From positions 1 to 47,108 of the forward strand of contig SVJO01000009.1 in NCBI GenBank assembly GCA_015068935.1: a stretch of 47,108 nucleotides of DNA. The letters are read 5' to 3'. A program made the translations under genes and the position numbers. The notes beneath the pieces are model-generated. The model searched no databases. It saw only the letters and a list, made by a program, of their open reading frames with translations, and had not been told where the DNA came from. Shown one piece after another: positions 36,907 through 45,038 of this stretch; within the stretch, counting starts at the first letter, position 1; the number at the start of each line of letters is the position of its first letter. The stretch comes from Oscillospiraceae bacterium (GTDB lineage Bacteria; Bacillota; Clostridia; UBA1381; UBA9506).

Positions 36907-38002
36907 CATGGAAAAGACAGGACTTTATATTCATATTCCTTTTTGTATAAGAAAGTGCGGATATTGTGATTTTGTATCATTTGAGGGAATATCAAGTGAA
37001 AAAAAAGAGCAATATATTTCAGCCGTCCTGGAGGATATGAAGGAATATAGCGGAGAGGAAATAGATACCATATATGTTGGTGGAGGAACTCCTACGACAC
37101 TTGATATTAAGCAGATAAAGACTTTAATTGACGCCGTATATGATAATTTTAAAGTAGCGGATAACGCTGAGATAACTATAGAGTGTAATCCCAAAACTGC
37201 AGATTATGAATATTTTAAATCCTTAAAAGAGTATGGTTTTAACAGACTCAGCATAGGGGTGCAATCGCTTAACGATTCTCATCTTTCATTTCTCGGAAGA
37301 GCACATAACAGCATTGAGGCGATTTCGTGCATAAATCAGGCAAAGCTCTCAGGCTTTGAAAACTTCAGTGTTGATGTGATGTTTGGGTTGCCAAATCAAA
37401 CAATTGAAGACATAAAGAATACTCTTGAAAAACTAACCGATATGTCACCTTCACATATTTCGTGTTATAGCCTTATTATTGAGCCGGGAACTGCCTTTTA
37501 TGAAAGAGAGGTCCAGCCTCTTGACGATGACAAAGAGCGCGATATGCAGTCTTTTATTGTAGAATATTTGAAAGATAAAGGCTACAATCGTTATGAAATA
37601 TCAAACTTTGCTAAAGGAAATATGTATTCAAAGCACAACTTAAAATATTGGAATCTCACACCCTATATTGGTGTAGGGATTAAAGCAAGCTCATATTATG
37701 GCGGATATCGTTATGAAAAAACTGACGACTTCGATGCTTATATAAACAGTCCGACAGAAAAGAAAAATCTTCAAAAAGTTACAAAAGATGAAGAGATGTC
37801 CGAATTTATGTTTTTGGGACTAAGAAAAGCAGACGGAGTATCTTTTTCGGAATTTTACAGGAAATTTGGCATAGAAATAGAAGAGAAGTATAATATAAAA
37901 AGAAATATTTCTCTTGGACTTCTGATAAAAAAAGGTGACAGGCTTTATTTATCGGAGCGGGGTATAGATGTTTCAAACAGTGTGCTCTGTGATTTTGTAT
38001 AA
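36899..38002 (+). CDS. hemW: HemW, radical SAM haem chaperone-like protein
   Basis: 367 residues. Formerly called oxygen-independent coproporphyrinogen oxidase-like; HemW binds haem and a [4Fe-4S] cluster and is a haem chaperone in studied cases, not an oxidase. The motif [17 protein letters not shown] gives the CxxxCxxC cluster ligands and lacks the longer N-terminal region of true Hem[12 protein letters not shown] and SIGVQSLND follow, and a HemN-C-type domain ends the chain. The start at 36899 overlaps lepA; no strong ribosome site is seen, as expected for coupling, and an ATG at 36908 is the alternative. No haem genes are nearby. Confidence 0.93.
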   Translation: MSNMEKTGLYIHIPFCIRKCGYCDFVSFEGISSEKKEQYISAVLEDMKEYSGEEIDTIYVGGGTPTTLDIKQIKTLIDAVYDNFKVADNAEITIECNPKTADYEYFKSLKEYGFNRLSIGVQSLNDSHLSFLGRAHNSIEAISCINQAKLSGFENFSVDVMFGLPNQTIEDIKNTLEKLTDMSPSHISCYSLIIEPGTAFYEREVQPLDDDKERDMQSFIVEYLKDKGYNRYEISNFAKGNMYSKHNLKYWNLTPYIGVGIKASSYYGGYRYEKTDDFDAYINSPTEKKNLQKVTKDEEMSEFMFLGLRKADGVSFSEFYRKFGIEIEEKYNIKRNISLGLLIKKGDRLYLSERGIDVSNSVLCDFV

Positions 38003-38026
38003 AATATAAAAAAAATAAAATTTTGC

Positions 38027-38055
38027 TAGACAAATTAAAAATAATTATGTATAAT
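38027..38055 (+). promoter_or_regulatory. Promoter of nagB
   Basis: TAGACA (38027-38032), 17 bases, TATAAT (38050-38055). The leader of about 50 bases shows no NagR-type palindrome that I can name. Confidence 0.65.
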
Positions 38056-38115
38056 ATCTTATGGGTATAACCAAATAATATATTATTATAAAAATAAATT
38101 GGGAGTGTGAAAACA

Positions 38116-38901
38116 ATGAAACTTATTATCAAAGAAAACTATGATGGAATGTGTGCATGGGCAGCGCAGCATATTGCTGATGCAATCAATAATCACAAGG
38201 AAAATCGCCCATTTATACTTGGTCTTCCTACTGGCTCATCACCACTTGGTGTTTATAAAAGATTGATTGAAATGAATAAGCAAGGCTTAGTGAGCTTTAA
38301 AAATGTTGTAACATTTAACATGGATGAATATGTAGGACTTCCAAAAGAACACGACCAGAGTTATTGGTATTTTATGCATGATAACTTCTTTAATCACATT
38401 GATATTCCCAGAGAAAACATTAACATTTTAAATGGTATGGCTGATGACCTAGAAGCAGAATGCCAGCGTTATGAAGATAAAATAAAGTCTTATGGCGGAA
38501 TTGACCTTTTCCTCGGCGGAAGCGGTGTAGATGGACATATTGCATTTAATGAGCCGTTTACTTCGCTTACTTCACGTACGGGTGTTCGTGCGCTTACTCA
38601 GGATACATTAATCGTAAATTCGCGATTCTTTGACAATGACCCTGATAAAGTGCCGAAAACTGCTCTTTCTGTTGGTGTTGGTACAGTATGTGACTCTAAA
38701 GAGGTTCTTCTTCTTATCAACGGTCATAATAAAGCTCGTGCGCTTCGTCATTGTGTTGAAGGCGGTGTTGACCATGCATGGACAATCAGCGCTCTCCAGC
38801 TTCATCCTTGCGGTATTGTTGCTTGCGATGAGGATGCATGTGGCGAACTTAAAGTTGACACTTATAAGTATTTTAAGGATGTTTGTAAAGACGAAAAATA
38901 A
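38116..38901 (+). CDS. nagB: Glucosamine-6-phosphate deaminase
   Basis: 261 residues. It turns glucosamine 6-phosphate into fructose 6-phosphate and ammonia in amino-sugar breakdown. Motifs: [18 protein letters not shown] (phosphate binding), [20 protein letters not shown] (active-site Asp), and [14 protein letters not shown] (active-site Asp/His pair). The C-terminus retains [15 protein letters not shown] start at the ATG at 38116 because GGAG is 10 bases upstream; the earlier GTG at 38107 sits on that site. nagA is not adjacent, and the gene stands alone between its own promoter and terminator. Confidence 0.96.
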   Translation: MKLIIKENYDGMCAWAAQHIADAINNHKENRPFILGLPTGSSPLGVYKRLIEMNKQGLVSFKNVVTFNMDEYVGLPKEHDQSYWYFMHDNFFNHIDIPRENINILNGMADDLEAECQRYEDKIKSYGGIDLFLGGSGVDGHIAFNEPFTSLTSRTGVRALTQDTLIVNSRFFDNDPDKVPKTALSVGVGTVCDSKEVLLLINGHNKARALRHCVEGGVDHAWTISALQLHPCGIVACDEDACGELKVDTYKYFKDVCKDEK

Positions 38902-38924
38902 TTTATAATTTTATTAAAAGAGTA

Positions 38925-38966
38925 AAAGCCCCAAAGAGATGAACTGCATCATTTCTTTGGGGCTTT
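38925..38966. terminator. Bidirectional terminator between nagB and ribU
   Basis: Stem AAAGCCCCAAAGA paired with TCTTTGGGGCTTT, extended by ATGA/TCAT; T-rich on the minus side (GGGGCTTTTACTC). Confidence 0.85.
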
Positions 38967-38968
38967 CA

Positions 38969-39622
38969 TCATTTCCAGATAATCATAACAATCATTACAA
39001 GGCAGATTATAATAAATATTGAAGTTAAAGTTGTGCCAAGGGTTAAGGACTTATGTTTTCCCTGTGGGTTGGAATTATATGATGACTCAATTAAGTTTGC
39101 ACGTCTGAGTGCAGAAACAACAGGTTTATATATAAGCATAGTAACGGCAGCATTCAGACCGCCTTTTATAAGATTAAACGGAAGGAATACAGGAAGGAGC
39201 ATCGCGGCTACAACTTCCTTAGGCTGCAACAAATAGAGGGGGGTAATAAAATAGTTCCACAAAAGCATTACCCCCGTCATAAACACACAACCTACGATTA
39301 ATCCGATAACAGCACCCCAAAGTGTACGTTTTTTCATGTATATTAAAGATGCGGTGCATGCAAAGGAGCATGTAGATACAACGTTCATAACAAGTCCGTA
39401 AAATCCTGTATCACTTGCAGTAACCATTTCTACTAAAGAAACGACAGCGGAAATTGCCGCTGCAGATAACGGTCCGTAAATGAATCCTCCAATAGTTATG
39501 ATGACATCTTTTGGGTCATATTTTAAAAACATTACCATAGGGATACGTCCGACTAACATAACCACGTATGAAAGCGCAGCAAGCATAGCAAGCATTGTAA
39601 GTTTTTTTGTTTTCTGATTCAT
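38969..39622 (-). CDS. ribU: Riboflavin ECF transporter substrate-binding protein RibU
   Basis: 217 residues, an integral membrane protein with about six hydrophobic segments (LTMLAMLAALSYVVMLVGRI at the start, IFIIICLVMIVMIIW at the end). It has the RibU/ECF S-component features: YDPKDVIITIGGFIYGP after the first span, and YGLVMNVVSTCSFACTASLI. Uptake needs the shared EcfT-EcfA module, which is not in the window. The ATG at 39622 has AGGAGG 6 bases upstream; a longer frame to 39715 would run into the riboswitch. The FMN riboswitch upstream makes riboflavin the likely substrate. Confidence 0.92.
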   Translation of the reverse strand: MNQKTKKLTMLAMLAALSYVVMLVGRIPMVMFLKYDPKDVIITIGGFIYGPLSAAAISAVVSLVEMVTASDTGFYGLVMNVVSTCSFACTASLIYMKKRTLWGAVIGLIVGCVFMTGVMLLWNYFITPLYLLQPKEVVAAMLLPVFLPFNLIKGGLNAAVTMLIYKPVVSALRRANLIESSYNSNPQGKHKSLTLGTTLTSIFIIICLVMIVMIIWK

Positions 39623-39640
39623 AATTATACCTCCTGAAAT

Positions 39641-39672
39641 TAAAAAAGCACCGAAGAAATTCACTTCGGTGC
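39641..39672 (-). terminator. Riboswitch-controlled terminator before ribU
   Basis: On the minus strand, a perfect 9-bp stem GCACCGAAG / CTTCGGTGC followed by a T run, between the FMN aptamer and the ribU ribosome site. This is the expression platform of the riboswitch: FMN binding should favour this stem and stop transcription. Confidence 0.85.
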
Positions 39673-39713
39673 GACAAATACAAACAACAAACCGTAAAAA
39701 TACAATTTTATGC

Positions 39714-39822
39714 ATCTTCTTCCATCCAGACTTTACTGTCGGTATTGGAGTTTCACCAATTCATGCGCTTTAGCGCTTGCGGACTTTACCGCCGGTCGGG
39801 AGTTTCACCCTGCCCCGAAGAT
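39714..39822 (-). promoter_or_regulatory. FMN riboswitch (RFN element)
   Basis: Read on the minus strand, the element shows the conserved RFN core: CGGGGCAGGGTGAAA, TCCCGACCGGCGGTA, AGTCCGCAAGCGC, GGTGAAACTCC, ACCGACAGTAAAGTC and TGGATGG. P1 closes with ATCTTC (39817-39822) against GAAGAT (39714-39719). The aptamer senses FMN and, with the terminator at 39641-39672, turns off ribU when flavin is plentiful. Confidence 0.97.
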
Positions 39823-39843
39823 TTTTATTTAGTTATATAATAT

Positions 39844-39872
39844 ATTATATATTATACGCAGAGGCATGTCAA
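39844..39872 (-). promoter_or_regulatory. Promoter of the ribU transcript
   Basis: Minus strand TTGACA (39867-39872), 17 bases, TATAAT (39844-39849), about 22 bases before the riboswitch. Confidence 0.75.
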
Positions 39873-39909
39873 GTGTTAATAGATTTACCCATCTAATATT
39901 TATAATATA

Positions 39910-39950
39910 AAAAGTGCAGTCTTTAAGTGTTGGTTATAGACTGCACTTTT
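39910..39950 (-). terminator. Terminator of the fbp-cupin operon
   Basis: Stem AAAAGTGCAGTCT / AGACTGCACTTTT with a 15-base loop, T-rich on both sides; it lies 8 bases after the cupin stop. Confidence 0.85.
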
Positions 39951-39958
39951 TTGTGTTA

Positions 39959-40282
39959 CTATTCTACTACTATTACAGCGATAAATTCAAGCGGCTCATC
40001 GCCTAAGGATTTTACACTGTGGCCTTTCCCGCTTTTTGTATATGTAACGTCGCCTGCTTTTACGATTGTTTCAACACCGTTATCAGAATATGCCCCTTTT
40101 CCTGAGAGAATATAATAAATCTCATATTCGCCGTGATGCTCATGATATTTTATCTCCTGGCCCTTTGAAAGAGTTACGTGGGAGAAGAATCTTATATGGC
40201 TGACTTCTTCCTCAGCTATCAGATGACAGGCTCTTCCATCACACATATGTTTTCTGTCTGACGGTGTAGTAATTGAATCCAT
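39959..40282 (-). CDS. Cupin-domain protein
   Basis: 107 residues, a single-domain cupin. The first cupin motif, KYHEHHGEYEIYYILSGKG, offers a His/His/Glu metal site; the second, GDVTYTKSGKGHSVKSLGD, supplies the last His. Such small cupins are isomerases, dioxygenases or binding proteins; nothing here selects one. The ATG at 40282 is set by AGGAGG seven bases upstream (a longer frame to 40324 overlaps fbp). It is the last gene of a probable operon after fbp, 19 bases on, so a sugar-related role is plausible but unproved. Confidence 0.85.
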   Translation of the reverse strand: MDSITTPSDRKHMCDGRACHLIAEEEVSHIRFFSHVTLSKGQEIKYHEHHGEYEIYYILSGKGAYSDNGVETIVKAGDVTYTKSGKGHSVKSLGDEPLEFIAVIVVE

Positions 40283-40301
40283 AATGTATCCTCCTGCATT
40301 T

Positions 40302-42200
40302 TTATTTTTCCTTAATATCACCATTTTTATATGCTTTTAAAAGCATCGTAAGGTCGTCAATGTTGCTTTTTAGACGTTTACCTATATCAGTTTCAGCTAT
40401 TGTGATGCGCCTGCCTACATTTTCGACAATGGAGTGAGTTGAAATGATATCTGTCTCATTTGTAATTGCATCTTCAATACTCACAAAATGCTGATGAGCA
40501 GTAAGTAATAATCCGTAAGAATTATAAATGAGAGTATACCCTGCAATGCCTGTCTTTTCTCTGTATGGCTTTGACATTCCACCATCTATTACAATCATCT
40601 TTCCGTTTGCGCGCACAGGATTTTCTCCTTTTTTAAATTTTACAGGTGTATGTCCGTTGATAATATGTGATTTGGCGGGGTCTAAATCCCATTCCTTTAG
40701 AATCATATCGCAGACTTCTTCGTTTTCCTGCAGTTTAAAATAGGGATTTTTATATTCATCATGAGTTGTTTTGTCAACAAGGAAAAAACGTTCAAAACTT
40801 GCCATTTTGCTTTTGCCGAAGAGTGGTGAATTTTCGCCGCACCACAGGTACCATATAAAATCAAGTGCCTGCTTTTTCGTTTCACCTTCTCCGCGATAGG
40901 CAGTTTTGACTTGCTTTTCGCAGAACTCAAAAAATGGCTTTCCTGAGTATTTGTTTCCAAACATCTGCACTTCGGTAAAGGTTCCGTCGCTGTTTAGCGG
41001 AACACATCCATGGAAAAGAAGGTTTGAGTTATATGTAAGATACAGGCTGCCCTTATTCATTAAAAATGCAGTGTGACGTTGTAGTTTTTCATTGCTTACA
41101 AATGAGTTAGTGATTGATTTTATGACCTCTTTTTCTTCCTTTGTCAGCTCAAACGGAGCATCTTTGTCTAAAGTGGGGAAGGAGGAGTCATTCATTTCAA
41201 ACTCAGCCAGACGTGAATTTTCAGCATCTATTTTGTCGATGAATGTCATGTTTTCCATCATGAATTCAGGGTATTTTATTTTAAGCTGGTCCTCAAGCTT
41301 GAAACGGATAATGCTGATTGCCTTATGCATACGTGCAACAACAATATTATCTCCGCCTTTAGGCTGGAATTGCGTGCAATTATCCGAACCATAAAAATCG
41401 CGTGCAAAAACATCAAGCTGTCTTAAATTTATGCCGTAGCCATCCTCTAAAACATCACAGTTATTATATTTAAGACAGTTTGCAACGACGATGGCGGCAC
41501 AAACTTCACTTCCAAAAGCAGCACCCATCCAGACAATATCATGATTGCCCCATTGTACGTCGATAGAATGGTATGTTATAAGCTTTTCTAAAATAATATC
41601 AGGTCTTGGGCCTCTGTCAAAAATGTCGCCTACAATATGCAAATGGTCGATTGCAAAACGTTGAATAAGTTTAGCGAGCTGAATGATAAAGGCATCGGCT
41701 CTTCCAAGAGCGATAATCGTTTCGATAATTTCCGTGTAGTAGAATTCTTTGTTTGTAGCGATTCCGTCGCAATGGAGAAGTTCATCAATAATATACTCAA
41801 AGTCTTTAGGAAGAGCTTTACGCACCTTAGAGCGGGTGTATTTTGCTGCAACCTGTTTACAAACCTCTATCAAACGGTAAAGCGTAATTGAGTACCATTC
41901 GTGGTCAGGGGATATTGACTTGAGTTTTTCTTCAGGATAATATATTAGGGTTGCAAGTCCGTTTCTTTCTTTTGCAGGAAGTGTCTTTCCAAAGGTTTCG
42001 TCAATCTTTGTTTTAATAACACCGGAAGCATTTTTTAAGATATGAAGAAATTCTTCGTATTCACCATGTATGTCGCTTACAAAATGCTCTGTTCCTTTAG
42101 GAAGATTGAGTATTGCGCGAAGGTTAATTATTTCTGTTGAGGCACTCTGGATTGTCGGATATTTGTCTGCTAATAGTTTTAAAAATTTTTGTTGTTCCAT
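40302..42200 (-). CDS. fbp: Fructose-1,6-bisphosphatase class III
   Basis: 632 residues. This is the Firmicutes-type (class III) enzyme, of the metallophosphoesterase fold, which hydrolyses fructose 1,6-bisphosphate for gluconeogenesis. Metal-site motifs: VSDIHGEYEEFLHIL, HIVGDIFDRGPRPD, VQWGNHDIVWMGAA, INGHTPVKF and VIDGGMSKPYREKTGIAGY. The length is slightly under the B. subtilis protein. It is preceded by GGGAGG and lies 18 bases after an unknown membrane protein gene, probably on the same transcript. Confidence 0.96.
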   Translation of the reverse strand: MEQQKFLKLLADKYPTIQSASTEIINLRAILNLPKGTEHFVSDIHGEYEEFLHILKNASGVIKTKIDETFGKTLPAKERNGLATLIYYPEEKLKSISPDHEWYSITLYRLIEVCKQVAAKYTRSKVRKALPKDFEYIIDELLHCDGIATNKEFYYTEIIETIIALGRADAFIIQLAKLIQRFAIDHLHIVGDIFDRGPRPDIILEKLITYHSIDVQWGNHDIVWMGAAFGSEVCAAIVVANCLKYNNCDVLEDGYGINLRQLDVFARDFYGSDNCTQFQPKGGDNIVVARMHKAISIIRFKLEDQLKIKYPEFMMENMTFIDKIDAENSRLAEFEMNDSSFPTLDKDAPFELTKEEKEVIKSITNSFVSNEKLQRHTAFLMNKGSLYLTYNSNLLFHGCVPLNSDGTFTEVQMFGNKYSGKPFFEFCEKQVKTAYRGEGETKKQALDFIWYLWCGENSPLFGKSKMASFERFFLVDKTTHDEYKNPYFKLQENEEVCDMILKEWDLDPAKSHIINGHTPVKFKKGENPVRANGKMIVIDGGMSKPYREKTGIAGYTLIYNSYGLLLTAHQHFVSIEDAITNETDIISTHSIVENVGRRITIAETDIGKRLKSNIDDLTMLLKAYKNGDIKEK

Positions 42201-42218
42201 ATTAACCTCCCGTTAAAG

Positions 42219-42896
42219 TTATTTAAGTTTGCTTGTATAATATGATATTCTCAGGCTCTTTTCCTCATAATAAACTTCTTTTATTGCATCAACAATATTT
42301 GTGTCCGAATTAATTGCTTTAAGCTCTGCTTTCATTGAATCAAGCAGAAGATTAACTTCGTTGTCGCAGGAAGATTCATATTCTGATGCTACGTTAATAT
42401 ATTTGGAAATGATTTTTGAACGGTTCTTCGTTGTTTTTTGTTCTTTTGGGAGAGCCTGAAACTCATCATTTGCAACGTTGATGAGTGAGTCAAGCATTCC
42501 AATATATTTTTGTTTCAGAGAATAGAAGGCTGAGGTGTATTTTGCCACTATCTGGTCATATTTTGTATCAAATGATTCCGTTTCATTATTTTTCAAATAC
42601 TCTTCAATAGCTTCATTCAGTATTTTTTCAAAAAGTTCTGCCTTTGTAAGTTTACCTGAGGATAAAAGTTTCATCTCCTCATCCGTAGGTTCTCTGAGAG
42701 TAATCCCTGTATAGAATTCAATGTTATTTTGCATTTTCTCCTGTGTTGTGTCAATTTTCCGGGAAATTTCATCAGGTGTTGAGCTTAGTCCTATATAAAC
42801 AGATTTTATGAGGTCCCATTTCCATATTGAGAGCCCTGCAATGATTAAAATCAAAACAAGAAGAATTATTCCTATAACTTTTAAAACTTTTTTCAT
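42219..42896 (-). CDS. Membrane-anchored, helix-rich protein of unknown function
   Basis: 225 residues that I do not recognise. One N-terminal membrane span (MKKVLKVIGIILLVLILIIA, to about residue 26) without a lipobox cysteine is followed by a long, charged, mostly helical outer part rich in Lys and Glu (KAELFEKILNEAIEEYLKN, YSLKQKYIGMLDSLIN), probably coiled-coil. It starts with GGAG upstream and a consensus promoter, and is first in the transcript that includes fbp and the cupin. It ends 18 bases before fbp. Function unknown. Confidence 0.75.
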   Translation of the reverse strand: MKKVLKVIGIILLVLILIIAGLSIWKWDLIKSVYIGLSSTPDEISRKIDTTQEKMQNNIEFYTGITLREPTDEEMKLLSSGKLTKAELFEKILNEAIEEYLKNNETESFDTKYDQIVAKYTSAFYSLKQKYIGMLDSLINVANDEFQALPKEQKTTKNRSKIISKYINVASEYESSCDNEVNLLLDSMKAELKAINSDTNIVDAIKEVYYEEKSLRISYYTSKLK

Positions 42897-42937
42897 TGTT
42901 TCACTCCATTTCCCTTTGCTATCTTACTTATGCATAA

Positions 42938-42966
42938 ATTATACCATGCAATACATAATTTATCAA
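42938..42966 (-). promoter_or_regulatory. Promoter of the unknown-fbp-cupin operon
   Basis: Minus strand TTGATA (42961-42966), 17 bases, TATAAT (42938-42943), with TGG before the -10. About 42 bases upstream of the first ATG. Confidence 0.75.
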
Positions 42967-43002
42967 GAAATTTCTAAAACTGGGATATAGCACAATAAAA
43001 AA

Positions 43003-43024
43003 CGGGGTGCTAGGTAGCACCCCG
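43003..43024 (-). terminator. Terminator after the zinc-ribbon gene
   Basis: Perfect 10-bp stem CGGGGTGCTA / TAGCACCCCG with a two-base loop, followed on the minus strand by a run of T. Confidence 0.88.
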
Positions 43025-43058
43025 AATTATTTCTCCCTTTAAATCAAAAGAAAGGGAA

Positions 43059-43328
43059 TTATTTGTGATTTGCAAAGCATTCGCTGCAATATACAGGTCT
43101 GTCTTCTTTTGGCTCAAAAGGAACCTTAGCCTCTTTGCCGCAATCAGCACAGATAGCTGTGTGCATTTCTCTTGACTGTCTTAAAGCAGCTTTTCTTGCT
43201 ACTCTGCAGTCTTTGCAACGAGTAGGTTCATTTTCAAAACCTTTCTCAGCATAAAATTCTTGTTCGCCTGCTGTGAAAATGAATTCGGCTCCACAGTCCT
43301 TGCAAACTAATGTCTTGTCTTCGTACAT
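43059..43328 (-). CDS. Small zinc-ribbon protein
   Basis: 89 residues with two pairs of CxxC knuckles: CKDC and CKDC around a FIFTAGEQEFYAEKGFEN core (probable zinc-ribbon domain of the zf-trcl kind), then CADC and CSEC in the C-terminal half (CADCGKEAKVPFEPKEDRPV). Both should bind zinc. Proteins of this kind are common in clostridia and Chloroflexi; none has a proven role that I can cite, though nucleic-acid binding is often assumed. It has GAGGG before the ATG and lies 79 bases after sigH; a small hairpin (CGAAG-TTATG-CTTCG) sits between the two. Confidence 0.85.
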   Translation of the reverse strand: MYEDKTLVCKDCGAEFIFTAGEQEFYAEKGFENEPTRCKDCRVARKAALRQSREMHTAICADCGKEAKVPFEPKEDRPVYCSECFANHK

Positions 43329-43407
43329 TTTGTTTCCCTCACTTTTGTTTATTAAAAAAATTTATTATGTATAACGAAGCATAACTTCGATAATACCGGG
43401 ATATTGA

Positions 43408-44043
43408 TTAAGAATTGCTCAGAAATTTCTCAAGCTTTCTCTTGATGCGCTGAAGTGCATTGTCAACTGATTTTGGGTCTCTATGCATGAGCCCGGCAAT
43501 TTTACTGTATGGATATCCGTTAAGATGATACATTAAAACCTGCGCCTCGAAAGGTGATAAATTATCGTTGATTTTACCTTTCATTCCTTTGACGTTTTCC
43601 TTCTCGATCATAATCTGTTCAGGATCAAGTTCTTTTTGTTCTCTCCAGAAATTTGTGCTCTCGAAATAAGTATAATCTGTTTCCGGCCTGTCGAGCGATA
43701 CATAACCATTGAGCGGAATATGCTTCTTACGTGTTGAAGACTTAACCGCGGTTATAATATGCCTTGTTATACAAAGTTCGGCAAACGTCTTAAACAAAAC
43801 TTTCTTTTCTTTATCAAAATCTCTGATAGCTTTATAGAGGCCTATCATACCTTCCTGCAACACATCTTCGCGGTCAGCGCCTACTAAAAAATACGACCTG
43901 AATTTCATCCGTACAAAATCCATATACTTATTGATTATGTATTCTGTAGCACGGTCATCTCCATCTTTAGCAAGACATACAATTTTTTCTTCGGGAATAC
44001 CGTCAAACTCACACAGCGTATTTTTATCCGGAGTATTTGGCAC
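43408..44043 (-). CDS. sigH: RNA polymerase sigma-H factor (sporulation/transition state)
   Basis: 211 residues. SigH (Spo0H) directs early sporulation and stationary-phase genes. Region 2 shows KFRSYFLVGADREDVLQEGM, IGLYKAIRDFDKEKKVLFKT and FAELCITRHIITAVKSSTRK; region 4 has the helix-turn-helix YSKIAGLMHRDPKSVDNALQ. I start at GTG 44043: AGGGGG lies seven bases upstream and the protein then has the normal SigH length. Frames starting further up (44160) pass straight through the -35/-10 promoter at 44077-44105 and cannot be translated from that transcript. Confidence 0.92.
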   Translation of the reverse strand: MPNTPDKNTLCEFDGIPEEKIVCLAKDGDDRATEYIINKYMDFVRMKFRSYFLVGADREDVLQEGMIGLYKAIRDFDKEKKVLFKTFAELCITRHIITAVKSSTRKKHIPLNGYVSLDRPETDYTYFESTNFWREQKELDPEQIMIEKENVKGMKGKINDNLSPFEAQVLMYHLNGYPYSKIAGLMHRDPKSVDNALQRIKRKLEKFLSNS

Positions 44044-44076
44044 AAAGAAGCCCCCTGTATGTAAGATGATATTTCC

Positions 44077-44105
44077 ATTATATTCTATTTTTTTTATAAA
44101 GTCAA
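44077..44105 (-). promoter_or_regulatory. Promoter of sigH
   Basis: Minus strand TTGACT (44100-44105), 17 bases, TATAAT (44077-44082). The transcript would start near 44070, giving a 27-base leader before the GTG at 44043. Confidence 0.8.
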
Positions 44106-44217
44106 GCATATTATTAAAAAAATTTTTAAAATGAGCAGATATTTTATACAAAAATACCAAAAATAATGATGAATTTTGTTATATAAGTAAATTAAAGGAA
44201 TAATTATAATAAAAAAA

Positions 44218-44247
44218 CTGTGGTAAAATAAAATTATTTTACCACAG
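44218..44247. terminator. Terminator after the asd-dapA-dapB operon
   Basis: Perfect 14-bp stem CTGTGGTAAAATAA / TTATTTTACCACAG with a very short loop; on the minus strand it is followed by a run of T. Placed 18 bases after the dapB stop. Confidence 0.9.
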
Positions 44248-44264
44248 CAAGTATAAAATTTCAG

Positions 44265-45023
44265 TTATACGTCACCAAATAAATCCTTCATGCTGTACAT
44301 TCCGCATGGTTTTCCATAAATGAACTCAGCAGCTTTCAAAGCTCCTGTTGCAAAAATCTCACGCGAATCGGCACGATGGTTAATCTCAATAATTTCATGG
44401 TTGCCTGCAAAAATGATATCATGTTCGCCGACAATTGTTCCTCCTCTGACAGCATGGATACCGATTTCATTTTTGTCTCGTTTTTTGCGAACAGAATGTC
44501 TGTCATAGGTATATTGAGGAGATGTATCAACAGCTTCTGAAATGGCATCGGCTATAGCTAAAGCCGTTCCGCTGGGAGCATCGAGTTTTTGGTTGTGATG
44601 CTTTTCTATAATTTCAATGTCAAATTTATCTCCAAGGATTTTTGCTGCCTTCTGAGCCAGAGCAATAATAAGATTTACACCAAGAGACATATTGGCGGAG
44701 AAGAAAACAGGAATATCTTTCGAGGTTTTTGATAAAAGTTCTCTCTGTTCTGAGGAAAGACCTGTTGTTGCAACTATGCACGGAATATTATTTTTTTTAG
44801 CATAAGCTAAAAGTCTCTCGGTATTTGACGGGTTTGAAAAATCAATGATAACATCAACAGGCTCTTTAATTTTTTCAAAATCATCATAGACGGGATATTG
44901 TGTATCAATTCCCGTAAAAGCATCAAATCCGCATGATATATTAAGATTTTCAAAGTCAGCACAGAGTGCTGAAATTGCCTGCCCCATACGTCCGCAGGCA
45001 CCGCTCAGTAATATATTTATCAT
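44265..45023 (-). CDS. dapB: 4-hydroxy-tetrahydrodipicolinate reductase
   Basis: 252 residues. It reduces hydroxy-tetrahydrodipicolinate with NAD(P)H, the second committed step to diaminopimelate. The nucleotide site is LLSGACGRMGQAISA, and the catalytic/substrate motif EKHHNQKLDAPSGTALAIAD is intact. FFSANMSLGVNLIIALAQKA lies between. Last gene of the operon; it follows dapA by 15 bases and is closed by a strong terminator. Confidence 0.97.
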   Translation of the reverse strand: MINILLSGACGRMGQAISALCADFENLNISCGFDAFTGIDTQYPVYDDFEKIKEPVDVIIDFSNPSNTERLLAYAKKNNIPCIVATTGLSSEQRELLSKTSKDIPVFFSANMSLGVNLIIALAQKAAKILGDKFDIEIIEKHHNQKLDAPSGTALAIADAISEAVDTSPQYTYDRHSVRKKRDKNEIGIHAVRGGTIVGEHDIIFAGNHEIIEINHRADSREIFATGALKAAEFIYGKPCGMYSMKDLFGDV

Positions 45024-45038
45024 TTGTATCTACCGCCT

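Noticed and set aside
43365-43400. A stretch resembling a loxP arm (ATAACTTCG with a nearby CGAAG)
   Set aside because: Only about one arm matches, the spacer and second arm do not, and there is no recombinase gene; it is better read as a small hairpin between sigH and the zinc-ribbon gene.
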